Of a stretch of DNA of 64,000 nt, positions 41,969-52,658 are shown in pieces. The stretch is from Azolla caroliniana (lineage: Eukaryota; Polypodiophyta). Positions within the stretch are counted from its first letter, which is position 1, and each line of letters opens with the position of its first letter. The translations under genes and the position numbers were made by a program. The notes beneath the pieces are model-generated. The model did not search any database and was not told where the DNA came from. It saw nothing but the letters and a program-made list of their open reading frames with translations. Location: positions 4,154,001-4,218,000 of the forward strand of contig JBHGNT010000015.1 in NCBI GenBank assembly GCA_043228905.1, given 5' to 3'.

Positions 41969-42502
41969 TCATCGGATCGACTTTCGGCTAGGTCGGCTTC
42001 CATCCGTATTCGCGTTTGGCCGAATCGAACTCGGTCGATCGGTTTTGACCGAGTCGGCCCCCTTTCGGGTTGGCTTTCTTTCAGATCGGAATTCCGTCTG
42101 GATCATCTTCCATCCGAACCGGCTTCCGACTTTACCTTTCTTGCCACCACCTCCCGTCTCTCCAGTCTCACGTTGCTTCTCGGACACAACCGTTGAAGTC
42201 TCTAGGATTAGTGGGCATGAATCCTCGGTATTATTGTTCTTTGTTGTTTCACCCATAGCCACCTTCTTGGCTATCTCTCCGTCGTATGCATCGCATTCAA
42301 ACTTTGTTTTCTCTCCACCATCTTCCATCTCTTCGGTCTCACGTTGTCTTTCGAACGCAACTGCCGAAGTCTCTAGAACTAGTGGTGGGAAAGTCTTCAT
42401 ACAGCCATCCGCTTCGTCCATAGCCACCTCCAATTCGATGTCATCTTTCGTAGCGAGCTCCTCAATCAAGTCCGCCTCGCACTCTTTATCTCCCTCGATC
42501 AT
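41969..42502 (-). CDS. C: repeated acidic tail protein
   Basis: 177-residue frame following gag. Two repeats are visible: LVLETSAVAFERQRETEEME and LILETSTVVSEKQRETGETG, each followed by a Gly/Lys-rich stretch. Glu/Lys rich, with a basic end (RKPTRKGADSVK, SRPSRKSIR). The start at 42502 follows a TAA after the gag frame, so it was probably the C-terminal part of Gag. Element E has the same repeat. Confidence 0.65.
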   Translation of the reverse strand: MIEGDKECEADLIEELATKDDIELEVAMDEADGCMKTFPPLVLETSAVAFERQRETEEMEDGGEKTKFECDAYDGEIAKKVAMGETTKNNNTEDSCPLILETSTVVSEKQRETGETGGGGKKGKVGSRFGWKMIQTEFRSERKPTRKGADSVKTDRPSSIRPNANTDGSRPSRKSIR

Positions 42503-42529
42503 GCAAGCTTCGATTATGCTTACCCCTTT

Positions 42530-43392
42530 TTAACCCAATGTTTCGGATACTTGTATTTCGAAACCTTCTTCTGTTCTTGAAGTGGTGTTCGCCACTCTCA
42601 AGTCATCGACCTTGTCCTTGGCCGTCATTCTTTCGCAAGATGAGAGGGTGACTTGTTCCACACTCTCCCTCGTGGTACCATCATATTGTATTTCAGCCTT
42701 TGTATCAGCCACATCGTTCATCCTTAATCGATCATCCCTTATAGGCCATGATGTTGTCGACGATATTCTCATCTTCCTCTTATCGTGTCTTTGGCATACT
42801 CTTTCGACTTCAGCCCAATCCTCGGTAAGGCCATTTGCACCATCATCATCTTCGAGTTGGATCCCGATGTCCATCCTTTCTTTTTTATCAATCGATCTTA
42901 CGAACATTAGGACTTTATCCTCCCCCAACAATCTTTGTTCCCGCTCCGAGAGTCGAGCAAAAGGATGCTCGAATTCTACTAATGCTTGTGTTGCACTTCG
43001 ATGGGTCTTCTCCGATGCCACCCATTCATCAAACTCTCGTTGATCTTGTCCCTTTGGTCTCTCGAATCATATGCCTCTCATAAAGCTTCTTCAAATGACC
43101 CCCATGTTGGGTTTTGTTGCCGTATCTTGTGGATTCTCTCTTGTAGCTCATCCATGGCCACCCGACTGAAGGATATCACTCGTATCCCATGTCGCATCAT
43201 CGCCCCCTTGTAGTCACATAGATTACGTGACACATCCATTCCATTGAATTGCCCGTTTCTTTGCACAAGCCGCTCTACTTCCAATTTGATCTCCGACATC
43301 AAGCGTTGTTCTTGTTGCATCCGCTCAATCATCATCATCATTATGCTCATCACCTCTTGTTGATTCTCCATCTCCTTGCCACCCGTCTTCAC
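42530..43392 (-). pseudogene. gag: C Gag
   Basis: 43078-43392: MKTGGKEMENQQEVMSIMMM (Met/Gln-rich), QFNGMDVSRNLCDYKGAMMR. 42530-43021: EFEHPFARLSEREQRLLGED, VLMFVRSIDKKERMDIGIQL, EDWAEVERVCQRHDKRK. The latter matches G1/G2 Gag closely. A TGA after FEEAL and one indel near 43030 break the frame. No zinc knuckle seen. Confidence 0.8.
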
Positions 43393-43405
43393 ATCGGGTT
43401 CACCA
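43388..43405 (-). promoter_or_regulatory. Primer binding site of C
   Basis: Minus-strand TGGTGAACCCGATGTGAA, one base different from G1 and G2. Confidence 0.7.
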
Positions 43406-43410
43406 CTTGG

Positions 43411-44247
43411 TGTCGTGCCTTTCGGCTTGGGATCGTTGCGTGAGTCGGGTGGGAACCACTAAGGTTTTGGACTAGGAGAAAGAAGAATATGAGATAAGGC
43501 TAGTAATGAATAGGTAGAAAGATAGGTAAGTTATGAATCTCGTGAATCCCACGACTTTAGTGTATTTCCTCAATATTTAGATACTAAGAGACAATTTTGA
43601 TCACAAATTCGTGAATCCCACGAATATATTGTATTAATTGGTGTTTTTAGGAAATATATCCAATTTCCAAATATTCCACACACCCCCTCCTATTACATTG
43701 TGCTCCTCATCCTTATATCGTGATGAGAGTCTTAATAATCCACGCTTTTTCTATAGATAGACTCTATGCTTTCTCTAACATGCTTTTTCTAAAGTGATCC
43801 TACTTTTTCTAACTTGATGCGTTTTTATCGACTATGGTGTTCATGCACGATACATGTGCATGCGTAGCTTTTTCTTTTATCATGTGTTTTCTTCTAACTA
43901 AAGTTTATCCTAGCGTGAACTTACCTTTCTATGTGGGATGTTTACTTTTCTAACACAAGTGATATGTTAGTGTAATTACAGCTTTACATTATAAACATGG
44001 AGGTGCAAGGTTCAAATCTTGCCCTATGCATGTAATATATATTTTTATACTTTCTTCTATTTAGAAATATGTCTCTTCATCCGGTGAGACACTCTTACCA
44101 GCCTTCTTCATCCGGTTCTCACCGGGTCTCCTTACCGGGTCCGGTCCTTACCGGTTCCTCCTTCCGGTTCTCACCGGGTACTCCATGTCCTATCCGGAGA
44201 GACCAAAAATGCAAATTTTCATGTAGTGTGCGAATTACACTACGACA
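43411..44247 (-). repeat. 5' LTR of C
   Basis: TGTCGTGCC...CTACGACA, 837 bp, nearly the same as the 3' LTR. Terminal hairpin at 44223-44243. Confidence 0.92.
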
Positions 44248-45190
44248 ACGTGGGCATGCTTTTCACTTCCGGCATTGCCTGTACCACCTCGACAATAGAC
44301 CAGTTATTCCTTTCAGCCACACCATTTTGTTCCGGTTTGTATCTACAATTGAATTCTCTCCAAATTCCATTTTGATGTAGATAAATATTGAATTCGCCAG
44401 AAAAGTATTCTTTTCCACCATCCGACCGCAGGCACTTGATCTTCCTCTCCGTTTCCTATTCAACAAGACTTTGCAAGTTCCAGAAACAGTCGAAAACTTC
44501 GCTTTTCTTCTCTATGAGGTAGATCCATGTGTGCCATCTGTAGTCGTCGATGAAAGAGACAAAATATTGGTTCCCGCCATGACTAACATTCTGAGTCGGT
44601 CCCCATACATACGAATGTTATGGCTCTAGTGTCTTTCGGTGGGGAATGGAAGCCGTTGTTGCTTCCCGAGTTGGCATGCTTCACATATTTGGGCTTTCCG
44701 GCCACTAAACTTTGACAATCCGAAGACAACCTGTTTCAATTGCAGGACTTGAAGACTCTCACAGTTGACGTGCCTGATCCGCTTGTGGCACAAGTCAATA
44801 TCCGATTTGACTTTTTGTCCTTTTGCGACGAAGGCGGTGCCTACGTCATTGGTGTCGAGGATGAACATCCTCCCATCTCAGCGCCCTTGCGCGATGATCC
44901 GGCCGTCTTCCTCAATGAAGCACCTGAGGTGCGTAAACCACACAAGCATCCTCTAGTCGACACCTGCATCCCTTGATCGACGATCTGACCAATCGATACC
45001 ACATTCTTTGTGATTGTCGGGACCTGAAGCACGTTCATAAGCTTCCCTTTTTGTCCAACATGACTCAAGGGAACTTCTCCGACATTCACGATCGGTTGAG
45101 TGTCATCTCTTGTTTTGACAACTCCTTGTTGCTCTGGTTTTTACAAATATGAGAACCACTCTTTGTGGCTCGTCATGTGGTTAGACGCTC
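44248..45190 (-). pseudogene. pol: B protease end, pre-integrase and integrase start
   Basis: 45089 down: [34 protein letters not shown]. 44626-44868: ATKGQKVKSDIDLCHKRIRH-like, [20 protein letters not shown]. Integrase pieces near 44570-44300 ([33 protein letters not shown]) in broken frames. It ends at KSMPT, where C begins. Confidence 0.82.
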
Positions 45191-46205
45191 CGAAGTCAAC
45201 GTACAACACTTCTGGTTGATCCGGAAGTGGTCGTCTTCATCGAGTTTGCCTTGTGCTTCATCACGAAGGCTAGCCCTTTTCTGGTCTTTCCGGTTCTGGA
45301 TCCTTCTGTGTAGTGCGAGCTTTGTCGGTTCCCTTGTCCCACCTTGCCGGATCCGGATCTATCCGAAGCGGCGCTCTTCTTCCAACACTCGCTTTCCCGG
45401 TGGCCTTTCTTGCCACAGTACCAGCATTCCTTGTCGGCCTTCCCTTGCCTATTTCCGGCACCGCTTTGACTCCCCCTGCTTGTGGAGGGTCCGAAACTGT
45501 TGTCGGCATCATCTCTGTGCCTTCGGTTTTGCTCTTGTCAGTCGCCTGCATTGCGTGCCGACCCACCTCGTCCTCCACACACAGGGCCGATCCGCCTCCG
45601 TGTACAACATATGACTGTCCGATTCAATGTCCCTTCACCCACTCACGTAGTTTTCTTCGACCATGAGCATCGATTGCAGGTTGAAGAAGGACGGTGACTT
45701 CTCCTGGGTGCAAATTGACGTCCGGATTGGTCAGTACCACTGTGCTAGACCACCGAAGCAGATCTGGATCATCTTGTCCTCGTCCACCGTCACGTTGATG
45801 GACCCGAACACATCGCAGATATCCTTGATCTTGGTGGTGTTGCAAGTGATCAACATGTCCCATTGCCAAATACTATTGAGTTATTCCCGGAGCTGCAACT
45901 TCTGAGCCATGGTACTTGTGGCGAAAATCTTCTAGAGATTTTCCTAGGCCTCCTTCGATGACTTTACATCTCTGATGTAACCATGCTCATGCACACAAGA
46001 CGCGAGGCAGTACAACACTCTGCTTGCTCCTTGTTCCCATGCCGGGAAGTCCTTGTGTGCAGATCCGGCTCTACTTCATTTGCTCCTTCCACGTAGCTCC
46101 AGTATCCATGCCCAACAAGTACTCGTGCATTTTATACGACCAGGAAGCATAGTTGCTTCGGTCGAGCTTTTCTGTTGAAAGCGAGCTTGCCATACTTCTG
46201 TCCAT
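45165..46205 (-). pseudogene. gag: B gag
   Basis: Start codon 46203-46205 (MDRSMASSLSTEKLDRSNY). Middle with HQDQGYLRCV in shifted frame; knuckle [18 protein letters not shown] near 45385-45435; MTSHKEW and [11 protein letters not shown] near 45170-45200. Several indels. Confidence 0.8.
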
Positions 46206-46287
46206 ATCTTCCTTCCTGTTCTTTACCAGGTGTTAGGGTTTGTCTGTGAGCGTCATTCATCGGCAACAGAGGATTCTCAACCCTCGC

Positions 46288-46299
46288 ACTCTGATACCA
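46288..46299 (-). promoter_or_regulatory. Primer binding site of B
   Basis: Minus-strand TGGTATCAGAGT, directly at the LTR edge. Confidence 0.85.
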
Positions 46300-46336
46300 T
46301 GTAAAAGTTAATATGCGGAAGCTTAGAAAAACCGGT
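46300..46336 (-). repeat. 5' LTR of B, inner end
   Basis: 37 bases (TGTAAAAGTTAATATGCGG) matching the K LTR end. Interrupted by M and continued at 53107. Confidence 0.8.
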
Positions 46337-46615
46337 TGTTGGCATAAAAGGCCGACTCCTTCCAAATTGTATCCGTTCGAGTGTGAACTCGTTAATAAGT
46401 TAGGGCTTAGTATATAAGCGAATACCTAACATTTTAATGGGTGATGAAGAGCAAAGTATCGTATCTCTGAGAAAGAACGAAGTAATAAGAAGCTTTCCAT
46501 TAAAGCTCCATCTGTGTAAGTCTCCACGCCTATTCTATTTTTTGTGTGTGTTGTTTGTTGTTCAGTACTGACTATAGATCCATACATGTTTACGCACATA
46601 GCACTCGTACCCACA
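46337..46615 (+). repeat. 5' LTR of M
   Basis: TGTTGGCATAAAAGG...ACCCACA. TATATAAG at 46411-46418. Confidence 0.92.
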
Positions 46616-46617
46616 AC

Positions 46618-46629
46618 TGGTATCAGAGC
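46618..46629 (+). promoter_or_regulatory. Primer binding site of M
   Basis: TGGTATCAGAGC two bases after the LTR. Confidence 0.9.
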
Positions 46630-46715
46630 CGAATCTTTGTTGTTCGGTGGCAACAGTCAACAGAAGAAGCTAAAAGAAAAGACCAGGTCAAAAATCTCAA
46701 GTTCACAAACAGAAT

Positions 46716-47209
46716 ATGGCTTCAACATCCGGAACAAGAGTTGAAATTAGAAAATTCGACGGCAAAAACTTTGCGGTGTGGAAGGAGATGATGCAGGATG
46801 TGTTGATCATTCGAAGATAGGTCGAAGCCATTCAACACAACGAAAAACCTGCTTTAATGACAGCCGAGGAGTGGAGATCAACAGACGAAATCGCACCCTC
46901 CACCATCCGAATGCATCTGGCCAAAAACGTTTATTTTAGCATGGCGAAAGAGATGACAGCGTTCTCATTGTGGGACAAGCTACAGGTCGTCTATGAGAAG
47001 AAGTCCTCATCTTCAAAACTGATCTTAATCAAACAATTGTTCAACATGATGATGAAAGAAACTGATACGGCAACCTCCCACATCAACACCTTCAACCGGG
47101 TGTTGTCAAAGCTCTTGTCACAAGGGATCAACTTCGAACAAGAAGTGAAAGCCCTTGCCCTCCTATCGAGCTTGCCGGCGAGTTGGGAGGTATTCTGTAC
47201 GACTTACGT
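46716..47209 (+). pseudogene. gag: M gag, first part
   Basis: MASTSGTRVEIRKFDGKNFA, WKEMMQDVLIIRR, then TAG (46818-46820), VEAIQHNEKPALMTAEEWRS, SHINTFNRVLSKLLSQGINF, ALLSSLPASWEVFCTTY. Interrupted by solo LTR H. The frame resumes at 48384 as ANSRP. Confidence 0.9.
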
Positions 47210-47548
47210 TGTCGTGAAGATCCGTCACTACGTGCGGATCGCGAGGCGGAACCACCGGGGTTCTGGACCGGAAGGATTTGAAGTTGCACTAGCTTTAGCG
47301 AGAAAGGAATTAAGATAGATTAAAAGAAAGAGAGATTGAGATAAGATAGAGCACTTGAAGTTAGATTGAGAGAGATTAAGATTGAACTCTTGACTTTAGA
47401 TTTGAAGAACAAGATTGATACATCAATTGGATAACGAATTTCTCACTTTTAATTTCTTGATTAATACATCGCTTGGATAACGAATTTTCTTCTTAATATT
47501 AATTTTGATATAAAGTACAAAGCTCCCTTTGATCTTTTTCATCCACCC

Positions 47549-47556
47549 TTTTATAG
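47549..47556 (-). promoter_or_regulatory. TATA box of LTR H
   Basis: Minus-strand TATAAAAG in ATCTATAAAAGGGTG. Confidence 0.6.
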
Positions 47557-47565
47557 ATGCTCCCA

Positions 47566-47651
47566 TGCATATGATGCATGTGAGGGTACAAGACATGCAT
47601 ACAATGCATGAAATGCATGTGATGCATGTTTGCAATTTGGCGCTCATGCAT
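47566..47651. promoter_or_regulatory. Cluster of seven ATGCAT motifs
   Basis: Seven ATGCAT hexamers in 86 bases, immediately upstream of the LTR H TATA box on the minus strand. Several read CATGCATG or GATGCATG. They resemble the plant RY motif (CATGCATG) recognised by B3-domain factors. Confidence 0.6.
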
Positions 47652-47733
47652 CACATGTCACTCAATCAAGCTCTAATATGAGAATTTCCATGTAAAGCTA
47701 TAATAATAAACTATAATACCTAAAGAAATGATT

Positions 47734-47790
47734 TGGCTTAATGGTAAGCCGATTGCTTCCTATCTTGGAGGTGCAAAGTTTGAGTCTTGC
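47734..47790 (+). other. tRNA-like segment in LTR H
   Basis: TGGCTTAATGGTAAGCC (A-box-like) and GCAAAGTTTGAGTCTTGC (B-box/T-arm-like), with TTGGAGGTGCAA between. Counterpart of 40868-40930 in C. Opposite strand to the LTR promoter. Confidence 0.5.
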
Positions 47791-48383
47791 TTACATCTTT
47801 TTCTTTTATGCACAAAATACTATTAGGCTTTTGGACCAAATATCTTTAAGACACCATGCACTGTGATCAACCGACCCGACCGATCCGTTCGATTTCAATC
47901 CATTTGGTTTGGCCCAGTTCGCATCCCGAGTCACTTGTCGGCTCACCGGCTGGTCGTTGGTTCCACCGTCGGATTTGGTTGGCCAAAACCATTTACACGT
48001 AGCTAGGCCACACCCACTCATCCAATTAGCTTAGTCCAAGTCACCAAGAACTCTCTATGCTCCACACATAGACATAAAGATAATAGTTTTTGCTCTGCCT
48101 TATATATGGTAAGATCCTTATTTGTCTTGTCTATGTGGGATATCTCACAGTTTTATCTTTCTCTTTTCCTTTGCAAACTTCCTACCCACATAACTTGAGA
48201 CTTGGATGTCCGTTTGTTATGTAATAAAGTGCATTCGAAAGCTCTCGAAGACCTCTATCTTTCTGTACTAAGATATTAAACTTATTTAAAATAGTATTTT
48301 CACTATTATTGTTTTATATGATTCATACTCGATTTCGTATGTTTTATGCGATTTTCACACCATTGCCAAAAATCTTCACGACA

Positions 48384-49330
48384 ACGCCAATAGCCGACCG
48401 ATCCTAAATCTAGACGAAACAATCGGCCAAGTCCTCATAGAGGAAATCAGGCGAAAATTGATGGGACTAACCATCAATGAGTCGGCAGAAGCCCACCACT
48501 CGACTGAGTCGTTCGACCGACAAAGTCAAATGAAAGAACAAGCCAACAGAACCTGTCGACGCTACAGCCAATCGAAAACAAGGGGTGACCGATAGCGGTC
48601 GAAATCGAGAACAGGCCAAACAAGTGAGTATTGCACACTCTACAGGAAAGCTGACCACAATGTTTCCAACGGCTGGTCAATAAAAAGAAAAGAGAGTGGT
48701 CGGTGATCCGAGCAGAATCGGGGACGTTCCGACTCAGACCACTCTCCAGTCAGCAACCAGATCAATGTTGCTAACACCCAATCCGAAGAAATCCTCTCCC
48801 TAGAGGATTCGATGATCGGAGAAGTCCTCTACAGTGCACAAGTTGCACACACATGGCTACTAGACTCTGGTGCCACATTTCAGGTGACCCCCAACGTTGA
48901 ATGGTTCTCGAACTATTGAGTTGACGCCAACGGCACAGTCCGATTGGGAGACGGGCAAGAGTGCAAGATAGTCAGAACCGGGGAGGTTCCCATCAGATTG
49001 CCAAATGGCAACACAATAACCCTACACCGAGTTCGGCACGTACCCGATCTAAAGAGGAGTCTGGTCTCCATCGGCATGTTAGTCGAAGACGGGTATCGAA
49101 CGACTCTACACGAGTCGACATGGGTGATCAGCCGAGGAAACCTCAAAATCGGTAGTGGGCATAACTATGATAATCTATACCCATTGATAGAGATCAACCC
49201 TAAAGGGGCCGTGAATGTAGCCGAGAAAACCGACCCGAACTTATGGCATGGCCAACTTGGCCACATGTCTCAAGCCGGACTTGATCGGCTGATGTCGGTC
49301 GGCTACATCCCGAAACTCTAGGCAAAGACG
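48384..49330 (+). pseudogene. gag: M gag end, protease and pre-integrase
   Basis: NSRPILNLDETIGQVLIEEI, a basic stretch with stops, a degenerate knuckle (YCTLYRKADHNV), protease HTWLLDSGATFQVTPNVEWF (DSG intact) and VRLGDGQECKIVRTGEVPI. The linker ends NLWHGQLGHMSQAGLDRLMS. Stops near 48597, 48700, 48918 and 49321. Confidence 0.85.
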
Positions 49331-50500
49331 GACTTCTGCGAGCATTGTCGATATGGGAAACAGACCCGAAGTCCGCACTCTCTCCACTACGAGATGGTAC
49401 AACAACCCCTAGAGCTCATGCACACAGACATATGTGGGCCCATGCCAGAGCGATCACTAGGAGACTCCTGGTACTTCATCACATTCGTAGATGACTGTAC
49501 ACGGAAAGTTTGGGCATACTCCATCAAGTCCAAAGATGAAGCGCTCAAGGTCTTCACTCGATGGATATCTGAAGTGGAGAACCGGTCGGGACACAAAGTG
49601 AAGACACTCTGATCCGACAACGGAGGTGAGTACACCTCCAGAGCCTTCAAATAGTACATGTCCGCAAAAGGGATCCGGCATCAAAAGACCGTTCCTTACA
49701 CACCCATGCAGAATGGGGTGACTGAACAGCTCAACCGAACGATCCAAGAGAGGGTGACGGCAATGCTCCAGCAAGCCAGACTGAAGCGAGAATTCTAGGC
49801 CAAGGCATTGCAAATGGCAGTGTACCTAATAAATATGGCGCTATCAAGAGCAATCACGCTCAAAGTGCCACAAGCACTATGGTCAGGCAAACAACCGACC
49901 TACAATAGGCTCCGTATATTCGGATGCGAAGCCTACGCGTTCATCCCCAGGGACAAAAGGAAGAAGTTGGCACCCCATGCAACAAAGTGCATATTTCTCG
50001 GTTATGGAACGGATGGGGACTTCGGCAATCAGCTGTGGGACCCTGAGAACCGGAAATTGATCCAGAGCAATGACGTAGTCTTCAATGAAGACTCTATCTT
50101 CTCTCAACGAAACCAACAGAAAGCAGTTGGTAAGAAGGTATCCGTCAAAGATGACAGCACTATCGTAGAAGGACCGACCCAACGGGCCGAATCGGAGACT
50201 TGACAAACAGTCGAACTCCAACAAACTGCCAACTTCCTTGCCCACACTGAATCGGTAACAAGTCCTAACGTCGAACTCAGAGACCAAGAAATCAACGACA
50301 CAACTAACTCGACAAGAGTCGACAAAGGCAGAGTCGCTAAGAGGCCAGTAAGAACTGAGTCGACAACAACCATAGGGGAGAACAACCAGACACTGCCAAA
50401 ATCCCAAACCGAGGGCGGGACACCTAACAAGACTCCTGACACAACTGGTTCAACAAATACCAATTGACAATCTGAACCGATCGAAGAATCTGAACCAGAT
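49331..50500 (+). pseudogene. pol: M integrase
   Basis: CEHCRYGKQTRSP, LMHTDICGPMPERSLGDSWY (first Asp), SDNGGEYTSRAFK (second Asp), QNGVTEQLNRTIQERVTAML (Glu), LWSGKQPTYNRLRIFGCEAY, CIFLGYGTDGDFGNQLWDPE. In-frame stops at 49611 (TGA before SDNGG), 49651 and 49797. A Thr/Ser/Gln linker follows. Confidence 0.88.
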
Positions 50501-51884
50501 ATTATGGCACCCAGGAGATCTGGACGAGCTCGAAGGCAAACAGAGTTTTATCAATTGGGCCTCGACTATGTCCACTACACGGATGTAGGCGAACCACGCA
50601 TGTATGACGAAGCTATGGCTGCACCGGACGCCAAAACATGGTTGCAGGCCATGAAATCTGAAATGGATACGATTCATTAGAATCAGACATGGGAGTTGGT
50701 CGAACTACCAGCAGGAAGAAAGACGCTACCTTGCAAATGGGTGTTCTGATACAAGTATGTATCCGACTCTGAGAAACCCAAGTACAAAGCTCGGCTTGTC
50801 ACGAAAGGATTCAAACAGGAATACAGGGTCGACTACGACGAGATATTCTCACTAGTAGTCAAGATGAACACCCCCCGACTCCTACTAGGAGTCGTGGTGA
50901 CAGAAGATCTAGAGCTCGAGCAGATGGACGTAAAGACAGCATTCCTACACGGAGATCTGGAAGAAGACATATACATGTCTCAACCGACAGGCTTCACGGC
51001 GACGGGGGAGGACAGTCACCTCGCATGTCAACTAAAGAAAAGTCTATATGGCCTAGAACAAGCGCCGAGAATGTGGTACCAGAAGTTTGACTCCTACATA
51101 TGGTAGCTTGGATACATAAGATCAGACTTCGACCCATGCATATATGTTCGGCAACTGGCCGACGAGTCAAGGATCTATCTGATCCTATACGTCGACAGCA
51201 TGTTGATTGCAAGGAGAAATCAAGCAAAGATCGGTAAGCTTAAGTGGAGCCTTCACGCAAAGTTCACGATGAAGGAACTCAGACAAGCCCGACACATACT
51301 GGGCATGAGGATAGAGCGAAATCAGACAACCAAAACTCTCCGACTCTCCCAGTCTGAATACATCCGCAAGGTGCTGAAGCGCTTCAACATGGAGAACGTG
51401 AAGCCAGCACCGACACCACTTCCGACATTGATCAGACTATTGGATAGAGACTCTCCTGCAACGGACAAGGAGAGAGAGCTTAATGGAAAGATACCCTACG
51501 CATCGGCAGTAGGAAGTATCATGTACGCAATGGTGGCAACCCGACCCGACCTAGCCTATGCCGTAGGGTTGGTCAGCCGGCACATGTCAAACCTAGGAAA
51601 GAAACATTGGGAGGCCGTCAAGCACATCCTTAGGTATCTAAAAGGAACCACGGATGCACAGCTAACTTTCGGACTGACAATCTCAGCCAAAATCGAAGGC
51701 TACACTAACTCCGACTATGCCGGGAACACGGACAATCTGAAATCAACATCAGGCTACATCTTCACCTATGGTGGCGATACAATATCATGGAGGTCGAAAA
51801 TTCAAGAGTGCACGGCTCTGTCTGCCACAGAAGCCGAGTATATGGCAGCATCGGAAGCAACGAAGGAAGCGATCTGGCTGCACC
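50501..51884 (+). pseudogene. pol: M reverse transcriptase and RNase H, first part
   Basis: RRSGRARRQTEFYQLGLDYV linker, KYKARLVTKGFKQEYRVDYD, QMDVKTAFLHGDLEEDIYMS, SLYGLEQAPRMWYQKF. The catalytic box reads YVDSM, with Ser at the second Asp. Then MKELRQARHILGMRIERN, ASAVGSIMYAMVATRPDLAY, GYTNSDYAGNTDNLKSTSGY, ALSATEAEYMAASEATKEAI. Cut at IWLH by solo LTR Z. Confidence 0.9.
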
Positions 51885-52348
51885 TATTAGAGATCTAGGT
51901 ACTAAAGTAAGCTTAAGATAAGGATAAAGTAATGATAGATAGAAAGGAGAAAGAGAAAGAAGGGTGCCAATCCACCTGACCACCCCCAAGCGAAGGGATC
52001 GAGACGGACTCGAGCCTCGATCGGCGTCCCATACCACCGTCGTGGCGTCGTGGCGTCGAGTCGTACCTGGTGCTAGCGCGCTCGCTACAAGAGTTGACCC
52101 ACCACAAGAGCAGAGTCTCGATCTACTCAAAAAGATGATCAAATGAGGGTAGCTAGGCCTCTTATTTATAGCGATACCCAAGGTCCCCAGGCAAGTTCAC
52201 ACTTGACCTAATGGGTTGTCTCAATCCCGAGGATTAAAAGTAATCCTCCCCTTCTTTACACTCTCGTTTAACCCTCACACTTATCCACGTGTATAGAATA
52301 CTACGGTAAATTCTCACCATGGGATATTAAATGGTCATGACTGTAACA
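51885..52348 (-). mobile_element. Solo LTR Z (copia type)
   Basis: 464 bp with exact 5-bp flanks GCACC (51880-51884, 52349-52353). Minus-strand start TGTTACAG; its other end reads TA instead of TG. Minus-strand TATAAATA at 52163-52170. Removing it restores IWLHRLTADFGTANRIDRA. Confidence 0.85.
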
Positions 52349-52658
52349 GCACCGACTGACTGCCGACTTCGGAACTGCAAACCGAATAGACCGAGCAGAG
52401 CCAACTATCTATTGCGACTCACAGAGCGCAATACACCTCATCAACAATCCCGTCTACCATGCGAAGAAGAAGAACATTGAGTTGTGGTATCATCCTATTC
52501 GGGAGCTCGTGACCGAGAAGAAACTCGAAGTCCGGAAGATCGACACCAAGGTGAACATCATCAATTGTCTGACAAAGCCACTCCCAGATCAACGCTTTGA
52601 AACACTAAGGACAAAGATGGGGCTACGACAAGCGACCGAGCAGAAGAAAGACGAATGA
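52349..52658 (+). pseudogene. pol: M RNase H end
   Basis: Resumes after Z: EPTIYCDSQSAIHLINNPVY, HAKKKNIELWYHPIRELVTE, KVNIINCLTKPLPDQRFETL, stop at 52656-52658. Intact over this part. Confidence 0.9.

Larger units (their letters stand above)
40313..44247 (-). mobile_element. Element C, gag-only LTR retrotransposon
   Basis: 3.9-kb minus-strand element with LTRs 40313-41153 and 43411-44247, a primer binding site of G1 type and polypurine tract GGAGGGGGTGAG (41154-41165). Exact target duplication ACGT (40309-40312, 44248-44251). The 2.26-kb interior encodes a Gag-like protein and a repeated acidic tail, but no protease, RT, RNase H or integrase. It fits non-autonomous LTR elements that keep gag (TR-GAG type). 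Confidence 0.85.
47210..48383 (-). mobile_element. Solo LTR H (gypsy type)
   Basis: 1174 bp, TGTCGTG...CACGACA, minus orientation by comparison with the G1 LTR (GCGAGGCGGAACCACCGGGG near 47249). Flanks ACGT (47206-47209) and ACGC (48384-48387). Removing it rejoins M gag as FCTTYANSRP. Confidence 0.9.
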
